Notes under the pieces: model-generated
What the model saw: the letters and a program-made list of their open reading frames with translations, nothing else
Told to the model about the DNA's origin: nothing
Database searches by the model: none
NCBI GenBank assembly: GCA_964438735.1
Contig: CAYTLW010000074.1
Span: 1 to 36,905, forward strand
Reading direction: 5' to 3'
From: CAYTLW01 sp964438735
GTDB taxonomy: Bacteria > Myxococcota_A > UBA9042
DNA length: 36,905 bases
Shown here: positions 1 through 8,121 of the stretch, piece by piece
How positions within the stretch are numbered: position 1 is the first letter of the stretch
How the letters are laid out: the number at the start of each line of letters is the position of its first letter
Made by a program: the position numbers and the translations under genes

Positions 1-239
1 TAGCAGGCGTTGTCCATGTCTCCCAACAGCACTCGACTTCGCAGGTCAGCGATAGGCGCCGCTCATCGGCAGTTGGGAGTTGGCGAGATTTACGCTATAG
101 GATTTCGGCATGTACGGTCGCCTTCGTGGCCCGACGTCGAGCCGGGATGGCAACCTGCCCCTCGCGCTGACAGGCAGTGGTCGACGACACCGCAAGCGGC
201 GCGCTCGGCCCGCACATGCGCGGGCGACTCTGAGGGAAC
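1..239. other. Non-coding leader before the STAND-like gene
   Basis: No convincing gene is seen in the first 239 bases. One short plus-strand frame (from base 10) is open, but its product is low-complexity Arg/Ser/Ala-rich and it runs into the start of the next gene. The region probably carries the promoter and leader of the STAND-like gene that starts at 240. Confidence 0.5.
73..101 (+). promoter_or_regulatory. Candidate sigma-70-like promoter
   Basis: TTGGGA at 73-78 and TATAGG at 96-101 are separated by 17 bases, in the most AT-rich part of this leader. They lie about 140 bases upstream of the GTG at 240. The match is only partial (4/6 and 4-5/6), so this is a guess from pattern and position. 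Confidence 0.25.
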
Positions 240-3200
240 GTGAACAAGCAGCCCCCACCTGATCGCACGCCCTATCCCGGCGCACAGCCCTTCGAAGAGG
301 CCGATGCGCCCTTCTTTGCCGGCCGAACCGGTGACGTGGAGCGAGTTCTCGAAGCGCTGCACCGATCCGATAGCGACGATGCGGCGCCACTGGTCATCCT
401 GCTCGGGCCGCCTGGTGTCGGGCGGACGTCGTTGTTGCAGGCCGGGATTCTGCCTGCCCTACGGAACAAGCCCGAGCTCTGGTTGCCCATTGGACCTCTG
501 GGTGCGTCCGCTTCGGTTCGAGAGGCAACGCCCCTATTGGCGGCGCACGCCAGGAGGAACACGGGCCATAGCGGCGCGCAGCCCGTCCTGCTGGTGGATG
601 ACCTGCATGACCTTCTGCGCGTGTCCGACAAGCCCGACGAGGAGGGTCTTGAGTTGCTCGGCGCCATGTTGGGCGCTTCAGGTCGACCCTGGCGGGCCGT
701 GGCCACCATGGATGCCACGGCGTTCGCCGACTGGCTGTCGACCGCCGCGGCAGCCGCCATCCCCGCCCAACTGCTGTCGGTCGGTCCGTTGGATGAAGCA
801 GCGATTGCCGACGCCATCGCGTTGCCCGCCAAAGCTGCCGGAGTCACGGTTGCTCCCGAGCTCGTCAGCGAAATCCTGGCCGATCTTTGCGGCGACGGTC
901 GCTCGCCGCGCGCGGCTGACCTGGCCTGGATTCTGCGTCGGGTGTGGGATCAGCGCGGCGACGACGCGCCAGGCCTGTCTCACTACCACCACGCCATGGG
1001 GGAGCTGCGCAGCCGGGTCCGGCACCTGGCCGGCGAGTTGGCGGTCCGACAGAGTCCCGAGCCTGGCCAGCTGTTTGACCGGTGGAATCGGCTCAATGCA
1101 CAACTTTCAGCTGGCACCGCAGACTTCGTGGTGGAGACCGATATCGCCGAGTCCGAGTCTGTGTCCGAGTCTGTGACCGAGTCCGTATCCGCGCCCGAGT
1201 CAGAGTCTGCTCCCGAACCCGTGTTGGATTCCGCGACCGACGCAGCCTGGCACGAGGACACACTCTCGCTGGACGATCTGGTCGCGGACGCCATGGAGGC
1301 CATCGAGATCCGGGTGCCAGCGGCGGTTGCAGGCAAGGTCGAGCCCGATGTGGATTTTGCCGCCACCGCGGTCGACATGCCCGTGCCTGCCCTCCTGAAG
1401 AAGGAGTTCGACGCCACACAAAAGACGGAGCCGCCCAACTTCAACGAAACCGAGAGCGCCTCGGCTACGCCTGTTGCCTCCCAGGCGCCCGTTGCAGGTG
1501 AGCCGACTGTGCAGTTGAAGGCGCACGAATTGCCGCTCGCCGCGGGGCCTGCAGAAGTGCTTCTTGAGGCGCTCCCGGACCGACAGAGCACGAGCCCGTT
1601 TGAGATTGAAGCCATACCGCTTCTGCCGCAGGACGAGCCCTCGGCCAATGATGAACCCGGGCCTCGGACGCCGATGCCCTCCTTTGCTGCCGTGCTCCGT
1701 CCGGTCAAGACGCCACCAGCCGAGGCACAGGCGCCGGAGACACCGGCAGACAAAGGACCGAAGACCGTCGAGTCTACCGCGCTGCCGTTGTTGGAATCTT
1801 CCGCCCTGTTGTTGGACGAAGAGCCCGAGATGGAAGCGTTCGAGCCGGTCATTGAGCATGGCGAACAATACGAACCGCCGCGCCGCCGGCGTCCGCGATT
1901 GTCTGTGGCGCATGAGTTGAACAACGGCGGCGATGACGAAGGCGCGCAGGAGGCAGACGACGACAAGGCGCCCCGGAGTCCCAAGCAGCAGCGCGCCCTG
2001 GCTGCGCTGGAGCTGCCAGCGTATCGCAGCATCCCGACGCCCGGCCCGGAAGGCATCCCGCCCCCCGAACACCCCAAATCCGAAACACCGCAGCGGAGAC
2101 GCGGCGCCCTGATCGCGTCTGTCGCCGGTGTGGTGGTGGTTGGCGGTGCGTTGGCGTGGTGGATGCTGGCCGGCGACGATGCCGCAGACGAAGCGCCGCC
2201 TCCAACCCGGGCGGCTGCCACGACGCCGGCGGTCATGGTCGCGGCGGCCGAGCCCGAAACCGTGGAGCCGGTGGCCCCGGCGGCGGTGACAGAAGACATG
2301 GCCGAGGCGCAGGCCGCAGAGGCCCCGGCGGCGACAACCGCTACCCCGACCGCTGCGCAAGCCTCGCCCGAGAAGGTGGCGCCGGCCGACCATGCCCCTC
2401 CGGCACCGGGGGACCTGCTCGCAGCGGCGCGCGCCGCACCCGGCCCGGTCAGCCGCATCAAACTCCTGGCCGGGCTGACGGAGCCGCCCTCCGACGCCGG
2501 GGCGCTGCTTGAGCCCCTGCGCAGGACGGCTCTGCCGGCGCTGAGTCCGCCGCCCATTGCGGGCGCTGTGGAGTTCGTCCGGTTCGCCGCCGACGGTGGC
2601 GCGCTGATCTATGGCAACGGCCGCACAGCGCAGGTTGTCGCCCTGGAGGATGGCCGCGTGCTCGGACAGATCGACGACAAGGGGCTGCTCGACGCCTGGC
2701 CGACTCCCGACGGGCAGCACGCCCTGACGCTGCATGAGGGCGGGGACATTCGACTGTGGCCGGTGGCCGAAGGCGGCTCGGCGGAGTCCCTTGGCGTCGT
2801 CAAGCCGTCCCCCGTTGCCATGCGTCGCTCGCAGGTGGTCTGGTCTGAGGCGGACTCCCGTGCACTGCTCCTATGGGGCGACAATCTACACGTCGTCCCC
2901 TTGCTGCCCGACGGCAAGTCCGCGCCGACGAGCATCGACTTGCCGGGTGAGACGTTCCGCATGGTCATCAAGGGCCCCAAGGGGTTGCGCGTCCTGATAA
3001 CGAAGGGCAACACGTTGAGACTGCGCAGAATCCGGGCCGGCGCGCCGACTGACGACCCGCTGCTCGATCGAATCGCGTTCTCCAACAGCCGCCGGCACCT
3101 GCTGGCGGCCCAGGTGGCGGCAAACCTGAAGCATCTGATCACCGTATCCGTGGCGCCGAGTCGCCCTTCGCCAGACGGCGCCGGGCCCATGCAGCGGCTC

Positions 3201-3752
3201 TACATCACCGCCTGGATGCGCAACGCCAAGGGTTGGTGGGCCACGTTGCGCACGAAATCCATCTACGAACGGCCGGGGGCGCGCATCGACGCGCAGGCCA
3301 GCGTGGCCGCCGATGGCAGCGTCGGCAAGGTCCTGGTCGAGGTCACCGCAGCCGGCCAGACCCGGCCCGGCAAGCGCGTGCTCTGGCGCCTGGCCAACAC
3401 CGACTGGACCCAGCAGCCAGAGCCCGGCTCGGCATCCGTCCTGGGCCCCCGCGGCCGCAAGGTGCTCCGCTCGCCAACCGCCACGTCGCTGGCCCTGTAT
3501 CCCAACGGCGGCAAGGAGGTGCCCTTGCCCGGGCCGCCTGTGGGGGCGCACGCCTTCAACGACGACGCGACTCGTATGGCAACGGGCCACAAGGACGGCA
3601 GCGTGAACGTCTGGGCCACCGATGTGGTGCCGCGCACCTTGTTGACGGCCGAACAGGTCAGCGCAGCCGCCACCAGCGCGACAGCGTGGCGAGAGGCAAT
3701 CGGCAGCCTGCAAGCGGCCTTGCGCGGCGACTCGTCCGGTGGCAGACAATAG
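240..3752 (+). CDS. Membrane-anchored STAND-like NTPase with C-terminal WD40-like propeller
   Basis: The 1,170-residue product opens with PYPGAQPFEEADAPFFAGR (residues ~11-29), the usual entry to nSTAND1-type NTPases found with WD40 repeats. A P-loop, GPPGVGRTS (~56-64), follows, and a Walker B-like strand, VLLVDDL (~117). The usual P-loop Lys is Arg. A long acidic, low-complexity linker with Ser-Glu-Ser-Val repeats (~301-330) and Pro-rich stretches leads to one membrane helix at ~621-645 after a basic patch. The remainder (~770-1140) has WD40-like strands, such as DGSVNVWATD near the end. The inferred topology is ATPase in the cytoplasm and propeller in the periplasm. The GTG start is preceded by GAGGGA at an unusually short distance, but the conserved entry motif fixes the N-terminus near here. 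It is probably the first gene of an operon with the next two. In known STAND proteins the tail senses a ligand; the ligand here is unknown. Confidence 0.85.
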   Translation: MNKQPPPDRTPYPGAQPFEEADAPFFAGRTGDVERVLEALHRSDSDDAAPLVILLGPPGVGRTSLLQAGILPALRNKPELWLPIGPLGASASVREATPLLAAHARRNTGHSGAQPVLLVDDLHDLLRVSDKPDEEGLELLGAMLGASGRPWRAVATMDATAFADWLSTAAAAAIPAQLLSVGPLDEAAIADAIALPAKAAGVTVAPELVSEILADLCGDGRSPRAADLAWILRRVWDQRGDDAPGLSHYHHAMGELRSRVRHLAGELAVRQSPEPGQLFDRWNRLNAQLSAGTADFVVETDIAESESVSESVTESVSAPESESAPEPVLDSATDAAWHEDTLSLDDLVADAMEAIEIRVPAAVAGKVEPDVDFAATAVDMPVPALLKKEFDATQKTEPPNFNETESASATPVASQAPVAGEPTVQLKAHELPLAAGPAEVLLEALPDRQSTSPFEIEAIPLLPQDEPSANDEPGPRTPMPSFAAVLRPVKTPPAEAQAPETPADKGPKTVESTALPLLESSALLLDEEPEMEAFEPVIEHGEQYEPPRRRRPRLSVAHELNNGGDDEGAQEADDDKAPRSPKQQRALAALELPAYRSIPTPGPEGIPPPEHPKSETPQRRRGALIASVAGVVVVGGALAWWMLAGDDAADEAPPPTRAAATTPAVMVAAAEPETVEPVAPAAVTEDMAEAQAAEAPAATTATPTAAQASPEKVAPADHAPPAPGDLLAAARAAPGPVSRIKLLAGLTEPPSDAGALLEPLRRTALPALSPPPIAGAVEFVRFAADGGALIYGNGRTAQVVALEDGRVLGQIDDKGLLDAWPTPDGQHALTLHEGGDIRLWPVAEGGSAESLGVVKPSPVAMRRSQVVWSEADSRALLLWGDNLHVVPLLPDGKSAPTSIDLPGETFRMVIKGPKGLRVLITKGNTLRLRRIRAGAPTDDPLLDRIAFSNSRRHLLAAQVAANLKHLITVSVAPSRPSPDGAGPMQRLYITAWMRNAKGWWATLRTKSIYERPGARIDAQASVAADGSVGKVLVEVTAAGQTRPGKRVLWRLANTDWTQQPEPGSASVLGPRGRKVLRSPTATSLALYPNGGKEVPLPGPPVGAHAFNDDATRMATGHKDGSVNVWATDVVPRTLLTAEQVSAAATSATAWREAIGSLQAALRGDSSGGRQ

Positions 3753-3831
3753 CGCTTGTCCCAACACCAAGCATCTGATAGCTGTCGTCTCAACCCGCGC
3801 TCCCGCTGGACTTGAAGACAGGCTAAACAAC

Positions 3832-6800
3832 ATGAAGACGTTCCGTATTATTTGCGCCGCTTGCGCGGTCGCCCTGTTCTTTTTCGCGACCTCCGCGATC
3901 GCCACGCCGCTCGGCACCATGTCGCTCGAAGGTCAGCTCCTGACCATCGCCGGCTCGCCCGTGCCCGACGGCGACTACACGCTCAAGGTCTCGTTCTACA
4001 AGAGCAAGCAGGACCTGAAGGCGCTGCACTCCGAGACGGCCCAGGTCAAGTTGGTCGGCGGTGGCTTCACGGTCACGCTCGGTGTTGCGCAGCCCTTGAA
4101 GTCGGCCATCTTCGGTGACGGAGAGGCGGCCTGGGTCGGCATCCAGGTCGGCACGGATCCGGAGCTGCCGCGTCTGCCCGTCAATCACGTGGCCTACGCC
4201 TGGCGGGCGGAGAGCGCGGCTTCGTTGGGATGCACGGGCTGCCTGAAGGCGGAACACCTGGACAAGTCGGTGCTGGCGCCCTACGCGCTCAAGGCCGATC
4301 TGAAGTTCGCCATCGCCGACCAGTCCTGCGGCGCCGGCGAGCACATCGCGGGTCTCGACGCCGAAGGCAAGGTCAAGTGCAGCAAGGTGCCGGCCTACTC
4401 GGGTAGCGACTTCGCCTTGAGCAAGCAGTCCTGCGCCAAGGGCGAGGTGGTCGCCGGTCTGGACGCAGCCGGCAAGGTCAAGTGCGCCATCGACGGCGGC
4501 GCCACCTACAGCGGCACCGACTTCGCCACCAGCGACCAGGCCTGCCCCAAGGGTCAGCTTGCGACCGCCGTGGGCAAAGACGGCAAGCTCGTCTGCGCCT
4601 CGGTCAAGCAGGCCAGTTACAGCGGCAAGGACTTCGTGCTCAGCAACCAGCTGTGCGGTCCCGGCCAGGTGGCGCGCGGCGCCGGCGCTGACGGCAAGTT
4701 GATCTGCGGCACCGTGGCCGCCGACGCGCTGAGCGCCAAACAGGTGGACGCGATCAAGGCCAACAAGCTGGCCGACGGCAGCACCCCGTGGACGGATCCC
4801 AAGGGACACACCCACGCCTATGACGTGGACAGCACCTGGCTGCGCGATCACAAGGACGACAAGCACGTGCAGATCCACGGCAACAAGCGCCAACTGGTCA
4901 TGCGCACCGACGGCAGCGCCGAGTACAACAAGGGCGTCGGCGCGTATCCCTTTGTGTGGATGTTCGGCGGCGACGTCGCGGTCAATCGCCTCATGGCCAT
5001 CAGCGCCAAGGGTGAGCTCTGGCTCAACGGCTACGGCTGGCTGCACGCGCGCTTCGCCGCGGCCAACAAGAAGTGCCCGGGCGGCCAGGTGATGGCCGGC
5101 GTCAAGGCCGACGGTACGCCGCTGTGCGTGGTCGACAAGGACACCCAGACCAGCTTCAAGGCGACCGCGGGCGTCAAGCTGGACAAGAACGTCTTCACCC
5201 TCGACACCGGCTTCACCGACAAGCGCTACGTCAACGTGGGCCAGAAGAACGCCATCAACAGCGCCATGATCATCGACGGACAGGTCACCAAGGGCGACCT
5301 GGCGGCCAACTCGGTCGACGGCGGCAAGGTGGTCAACGGCAGCCTGGGTGGCGCCGATCTGGCCGACGGCTCCGTCACCGGCGCCGACCTCAAGGACGGC
5401 TCGGTCGGCGGCGCAGACCTGGCCGACGGCAGCGTCACCGGCGCGGACCTGAAAGATGGCAGCGTCACCTCCAAGGATACGGACGACAACAGCGTGCAGC
5501 GTCGCGTGGCGGGCTCCTGCCCCTCCGGCCAGGCCATCCGCGCCATCGGCAAGGACGGCAAGGTCACCTGCGTCTCGGACACCGGTTCGGCGGCGACCAA
5601 GTACAGCGGCAAGGTCAAGATCAATCGCTGGTATCGCATCGGCCAGACGGGCAACGGCCAGCAGGTCGCCGGCACCTGGCACGTCTACGACGCCACCTAC
5701 GGCGGTTCGTTGACCTTCCGCGTGGGCATCACCAAGGGCGACCAGGCCAACATGCAGGTCACCTTGTTGCACCACAGCCGCAGCGCGACCGCGGTGTTCA
5801 CGCGCATTCGCGTGCTCGAGAGCAGCAGCTCCAAGGCGCACTACCTCGACATCAAGGCCAACAAGGACGCCACGGTCTGGTACCAACTGGGCAGCAATGG
5901 CCACGCCAACGCCTGGGCGCCCTCGAAGTGGATCGACCAGGGCACCAAGGACACCGTCCCCGGCTGGGGCAACCGGCACTACGAGCTCGACAAGTTGTTC
6001 ATGCTGGGCGGGGCCGACGACTGGTTCAGCGTCATGCGCAACGGCATCGTGCGCGTGCAGACCGGCGCCGGCTGGATCGATATCGGCGCGGGCAACAGCT
6101 CGCACGCTCACATCCAGACCGACCGCTCCAACTTCTACTTCAACAAGCGCCTGCGGGTCGACGAGGGCATCATCTCGTCCCATAACGAGGACCTGGCCCT
6201 GCAGACCTCGGGCAAGACGCGCGCCTGGTTCGACAACAAGACCGGCCTGATGAACACCGCCCAGGGCATCAGCGCCTGCAAGGGCAACGCCGGTGGCTGC
6301 GGCATCCGGGTGTCCGATGATGGCGGCTTCTACGACCAGAACGACAGCTGGATCCGCGCCCAGATCAGCGCCGGACTCCTGATTCGCGACCAGTCCAACA
6401 AGGCCTGGCGGGATCTGCAGGCGCGCAACATCACCGCCCACGGCAATCTGCACGCCACGGGCACGGTGCGCGCTGACAAGGGCCTGCAGGTAGACGGCAA
6501 GACCGTCGTCGACGACGGCGCCGGCTGGCACCGCTCGCAAGGTAAAACAGGTTGGCATAACGACACCTACAGCGGCGGCATCTACATGCAGGACAAGGAC
6601 TGGGTGCGCATCTACGGCAACAAGCACTTCCTGGTCGGCGGCGATCGTGTGGTGCGCGCCGACGGAGGCTTCCAGGTCGACGGCAAGACGGTCATCGACA
6701 ACAGCGGCGGCTGGCACTACAGCCACGGCGCCACTGGCTGGCGCAACGCCACCTACGGCGGCGGCATCTACATGAAGGACAGCACCTGGGTGCGCATCTA

Positions 6801-8076
6801 CAACAACAAGGGCCTGTACACCGGCGGCAAGGTCCAGGCCGATGGCGGCCTCTACGTCGGCGCCAACCACGTCGCCAAGGGCAACCAGGCCTGCCCCACC
6901 GGCCAGGCGCTCACCGGCTTCGACAAGAACGGCAACAAGCAGTGCACTGCGCTCTCGGTGGACGTTGTTCAGGGCTACAAGAACAACGCCGGCAAGGGTG
7001 GCAGCTGGACCGCGGCCGGCGGTTGGGGACAGCCCATGTTCAGCTCATCGGCGGCCCATACCGCGACCAGTGGCAACACCAAGGCTGGCTCCGAGCACCT
7101 CGATTTCAACATCCCCAAGGGCATGAAGACCGTCTACATGTCCATGCTGTCGTGGAACAACACCGGCTACTTCGACGTCTACTTGATGATGGGCGGCAAG
7201 TGGCGTTTCCATCGCCGCGTCGACCAGTACCAGGCGATCAACAACACCAACGAGGGCGGCACCCACAGCGGCAACATCGTGGTCCTGCTGGCCACCGGAC
7301 TGGATCACTTCACCAAGTTGCGCATCCAGAATCGCAAGGGTCGCATCCACTTCACCGGTCTGGGCTACAGCGCCAAGGATATGCAGGGCAGCTACGGCAG
7401 CGGCTTCCATCACTGGGATAACATCACCAGCAAGCCGGCGTTGGCCGCGGCCAACCACAACCACGACACCAAGTACGCGCCCAAGCCGCCAGCGTGGGGC
7501 ACCAGCGGCAAACCCGCCGGCTCCTGCCTGGACCTGCTGCGCAAACGGCCCGAGCTGCCCACCGGCGACTACTACATCCGGCCCGTCGGCGCGACGTCGA
7601 CCATCAAGGTCTACTGCGACATGACCACCGAGGGTGGTGGCTACACGTTCTACCCGGTCGCCAGCGGCATCACGACCCGGCGATGGTACGAGAACAACAC
7701 CTGCAAGGGTCTGGGAATGGACATCGTCTACCCGCGCTCCAAGGCCCACTGGGACGTGATGCTCAAGAAGTATGGCAGCAGCTACTTCGCCACGATCCCC
7801 GGCGTCTACAAGCCGGCCAGCGGCGGCAACTACACCAACTACATCATGCGCTCGCCGGAGCATCACAACGGCGGCGTGCCGTTGAATACCTGGCGCGTGC
7901 CCGACGGCGGCCGCTGGTGGATGCGCGACAGCAAGTACAGCGAGCCCAACGGCGACTACCACGCCAATTGCTGGCTCTCGATGTACAAGCACGTCTCCAG
8001 CGACATCAGGTTCAACGACGGCAACTGCAACTACACGACCAAGAAGTACATCTGTTCCACCAACGACAAGAGGTAG
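3832..8076 (+). CDS. Secreted fibre-like protein: phage-tail/PilV-like modules and fibrinogen-like C-terminus
   Basis: The 1,414-residue product starts with a signal peptide (MKTFRIICAACAVALFFFAT...). The ATG at 3832 is chosen because the longer frame adds 31 residues before this signal. Residues ~25-150 form a module shared with the product at 34077, ending in CTGC. Residues ~158-293 hold four ~33-residue repeats of type C..G....G.D..GK..C; the same motif recurs three times later. Residues ~506-545 are a ten-residue DLxDGSVxGA repeat. Residues ~593-880 resemble phage tail-fibre segments (HIQTDRSNFYFNK). Residues ~884-1007 hold two ~60-residue copies of a GGIYMxDxxWVRIYxNK module like that at PilV shufflon tips. 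The C-terminus (~1229-1414), with VYCDMTTEGGGYTFYPV, is fibrinogen- or GON-domain-like. This is most likely a surface adhesin or fibre. It lies 79 bases after the STAND-like gene, with AGG about ten bases before the ATG. Confidence 0.85.
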   Translation: MKTFRIICAACAVALFFFATSAIATPLGTMSLEGQLLTIAGSPVPDGDYTLKVSFYKSKQDLKALHSETAQVKLVGGGFTVTLGVAQPLKSAIFGDGEAAWVGIQVGTDPELPRLPVNHVAYAWRAESAASLGCTGCLKAEHLDKSVLAPYALKADLKFAIADQSCGAGEHIAGLDAEGKVKCSKVPAYSGSDFALSKQSCAKGEVVAGLDAAGKVKCAIDGGATYSGTDFATSDQACPKGQLATAVGKDGKLVCASVKQASYSGKDFVLSNQLCGPGQVARGAGADGKLICGTVAADALSAKQVDAIKANKLADGSTPWTDPKGHTHAYDVDSTWLRDHKDDKHVQIHGNKRQLVMRTDGSAEYNKGVGAYPFVWMFGGDVAVNRLMAISAKGELWLNGYGWLHARFAAANKKCPGGQVMAGVKADGTPLCVVDKDTQTSFKATAGVKLDKNVFTLDTGFTDKRYVNVGQKNAINSAMIIDGQVTKGDLAANSVDGGKVVNGSLGGADLADGSVTGADLKDGSVGGADLADGSVTGADLKDGSVTSKDTDDNSVQRRVAGSCPSGQAIRAIGKDGKVTCVSDTGSAATKYSGKVKINRWYRIGQTGNGQQVAGTWHVYDATYGGSLTFRVGITKGDQANMQVTLLHHSRSATAVFTRIRVLESSSSKAHYLDIKANKDATVWYQLGSNGHANAWAPSKWIDQGTKDTVPGWGNRHYELDKLFMLGGADDWFSVMRNGIVRVQTGAGWIDIGAGNSSHAHIQTDRSNFYFNKRLRVDEGIISSHNEDLALQTSGKTRAWFDNKTGLMNTAQGISACKGNAGGCGIRVSDDGGFYDQNDSWIRAQISAGLLIRDQSNKAWRDLQARNITAHGNLHATGTVRADKGLQVDGKTVVDDGAGWHRSQGKTGWHNDTYSGGIYMQDKDWVRIYGNKHFLVGGDRVVRADGGFQVDGKTVIDNSGGWHYSHGATGWRNATYGGGIYMKDSTWVRIYNNKGLYTGGKVQADGGLYVGANHVAKGNQACPTGQALTGFDKNGNKQCTALSVDVVQGYKNNAGKGGSWTAAGGWGQPMFSSSAAHTATSGNTKAGSEHLDFNIPKGMKTVYMSMLSWNNTGYFDVYLMMGGKWRFHRRVDQYQAINNTNEGGTHSGNIVVLLATGLDHFTKLRIQNRKGRIHFTGLGYSAKDMQGSYGSGFHHWDNITSKPALAAANHNHDTKYAPKPPAWGTSGKPAGSCLDLLRKRPELPTGDYYIRPVGATSTIKVYCDMTTEGGGYTFYPVASGITTRRWYENNTCKGLGMDIVYPRSKAHWDVMLKKYGSSYFATIPGVYKPASGGNYTNYIMRSPEHHNGGVPLNTWRVPDGGRWWMRDSKYSEPNGDYHANCWLSMYKHVSSDIRFNDGNCNYTTKKYICSTNDKR

Positions 8077-8121
8077 GCGGACGCTCCACCGGGCTGAACC
8101 AACTACAAGAGAGGCGTTGAG

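Noticed and set aside
10..243. 77-residue open frame at the left edge
   Set aside because: Low-complexity product, no ribosome-binding site, and it overlaps the start of the STAND-like gene.
983..2557. Ser/Ala-rich 524-residue minus-strand frame inside the STAND-like gene
   Set aside because: It lies opposite the low-complexity linker and has no recognisable motif.
6480..6850. A true shufflon (invertible segments) in the fibre gene
   Set aside because: The PilV-like modules are direct repeats in one frame; I see no inverted crossover sites and no recombinase gene nearby.
3823..6870. 1,015-residue open frame opposite the fibre gene
   Set aside because: It is Ala/Val/Gly/Asp/His-rich low-complexity sequence without motifs, a mirror of the GC-rich codon pattern of the real gene; the plus strand has a signal peptide and known domains.
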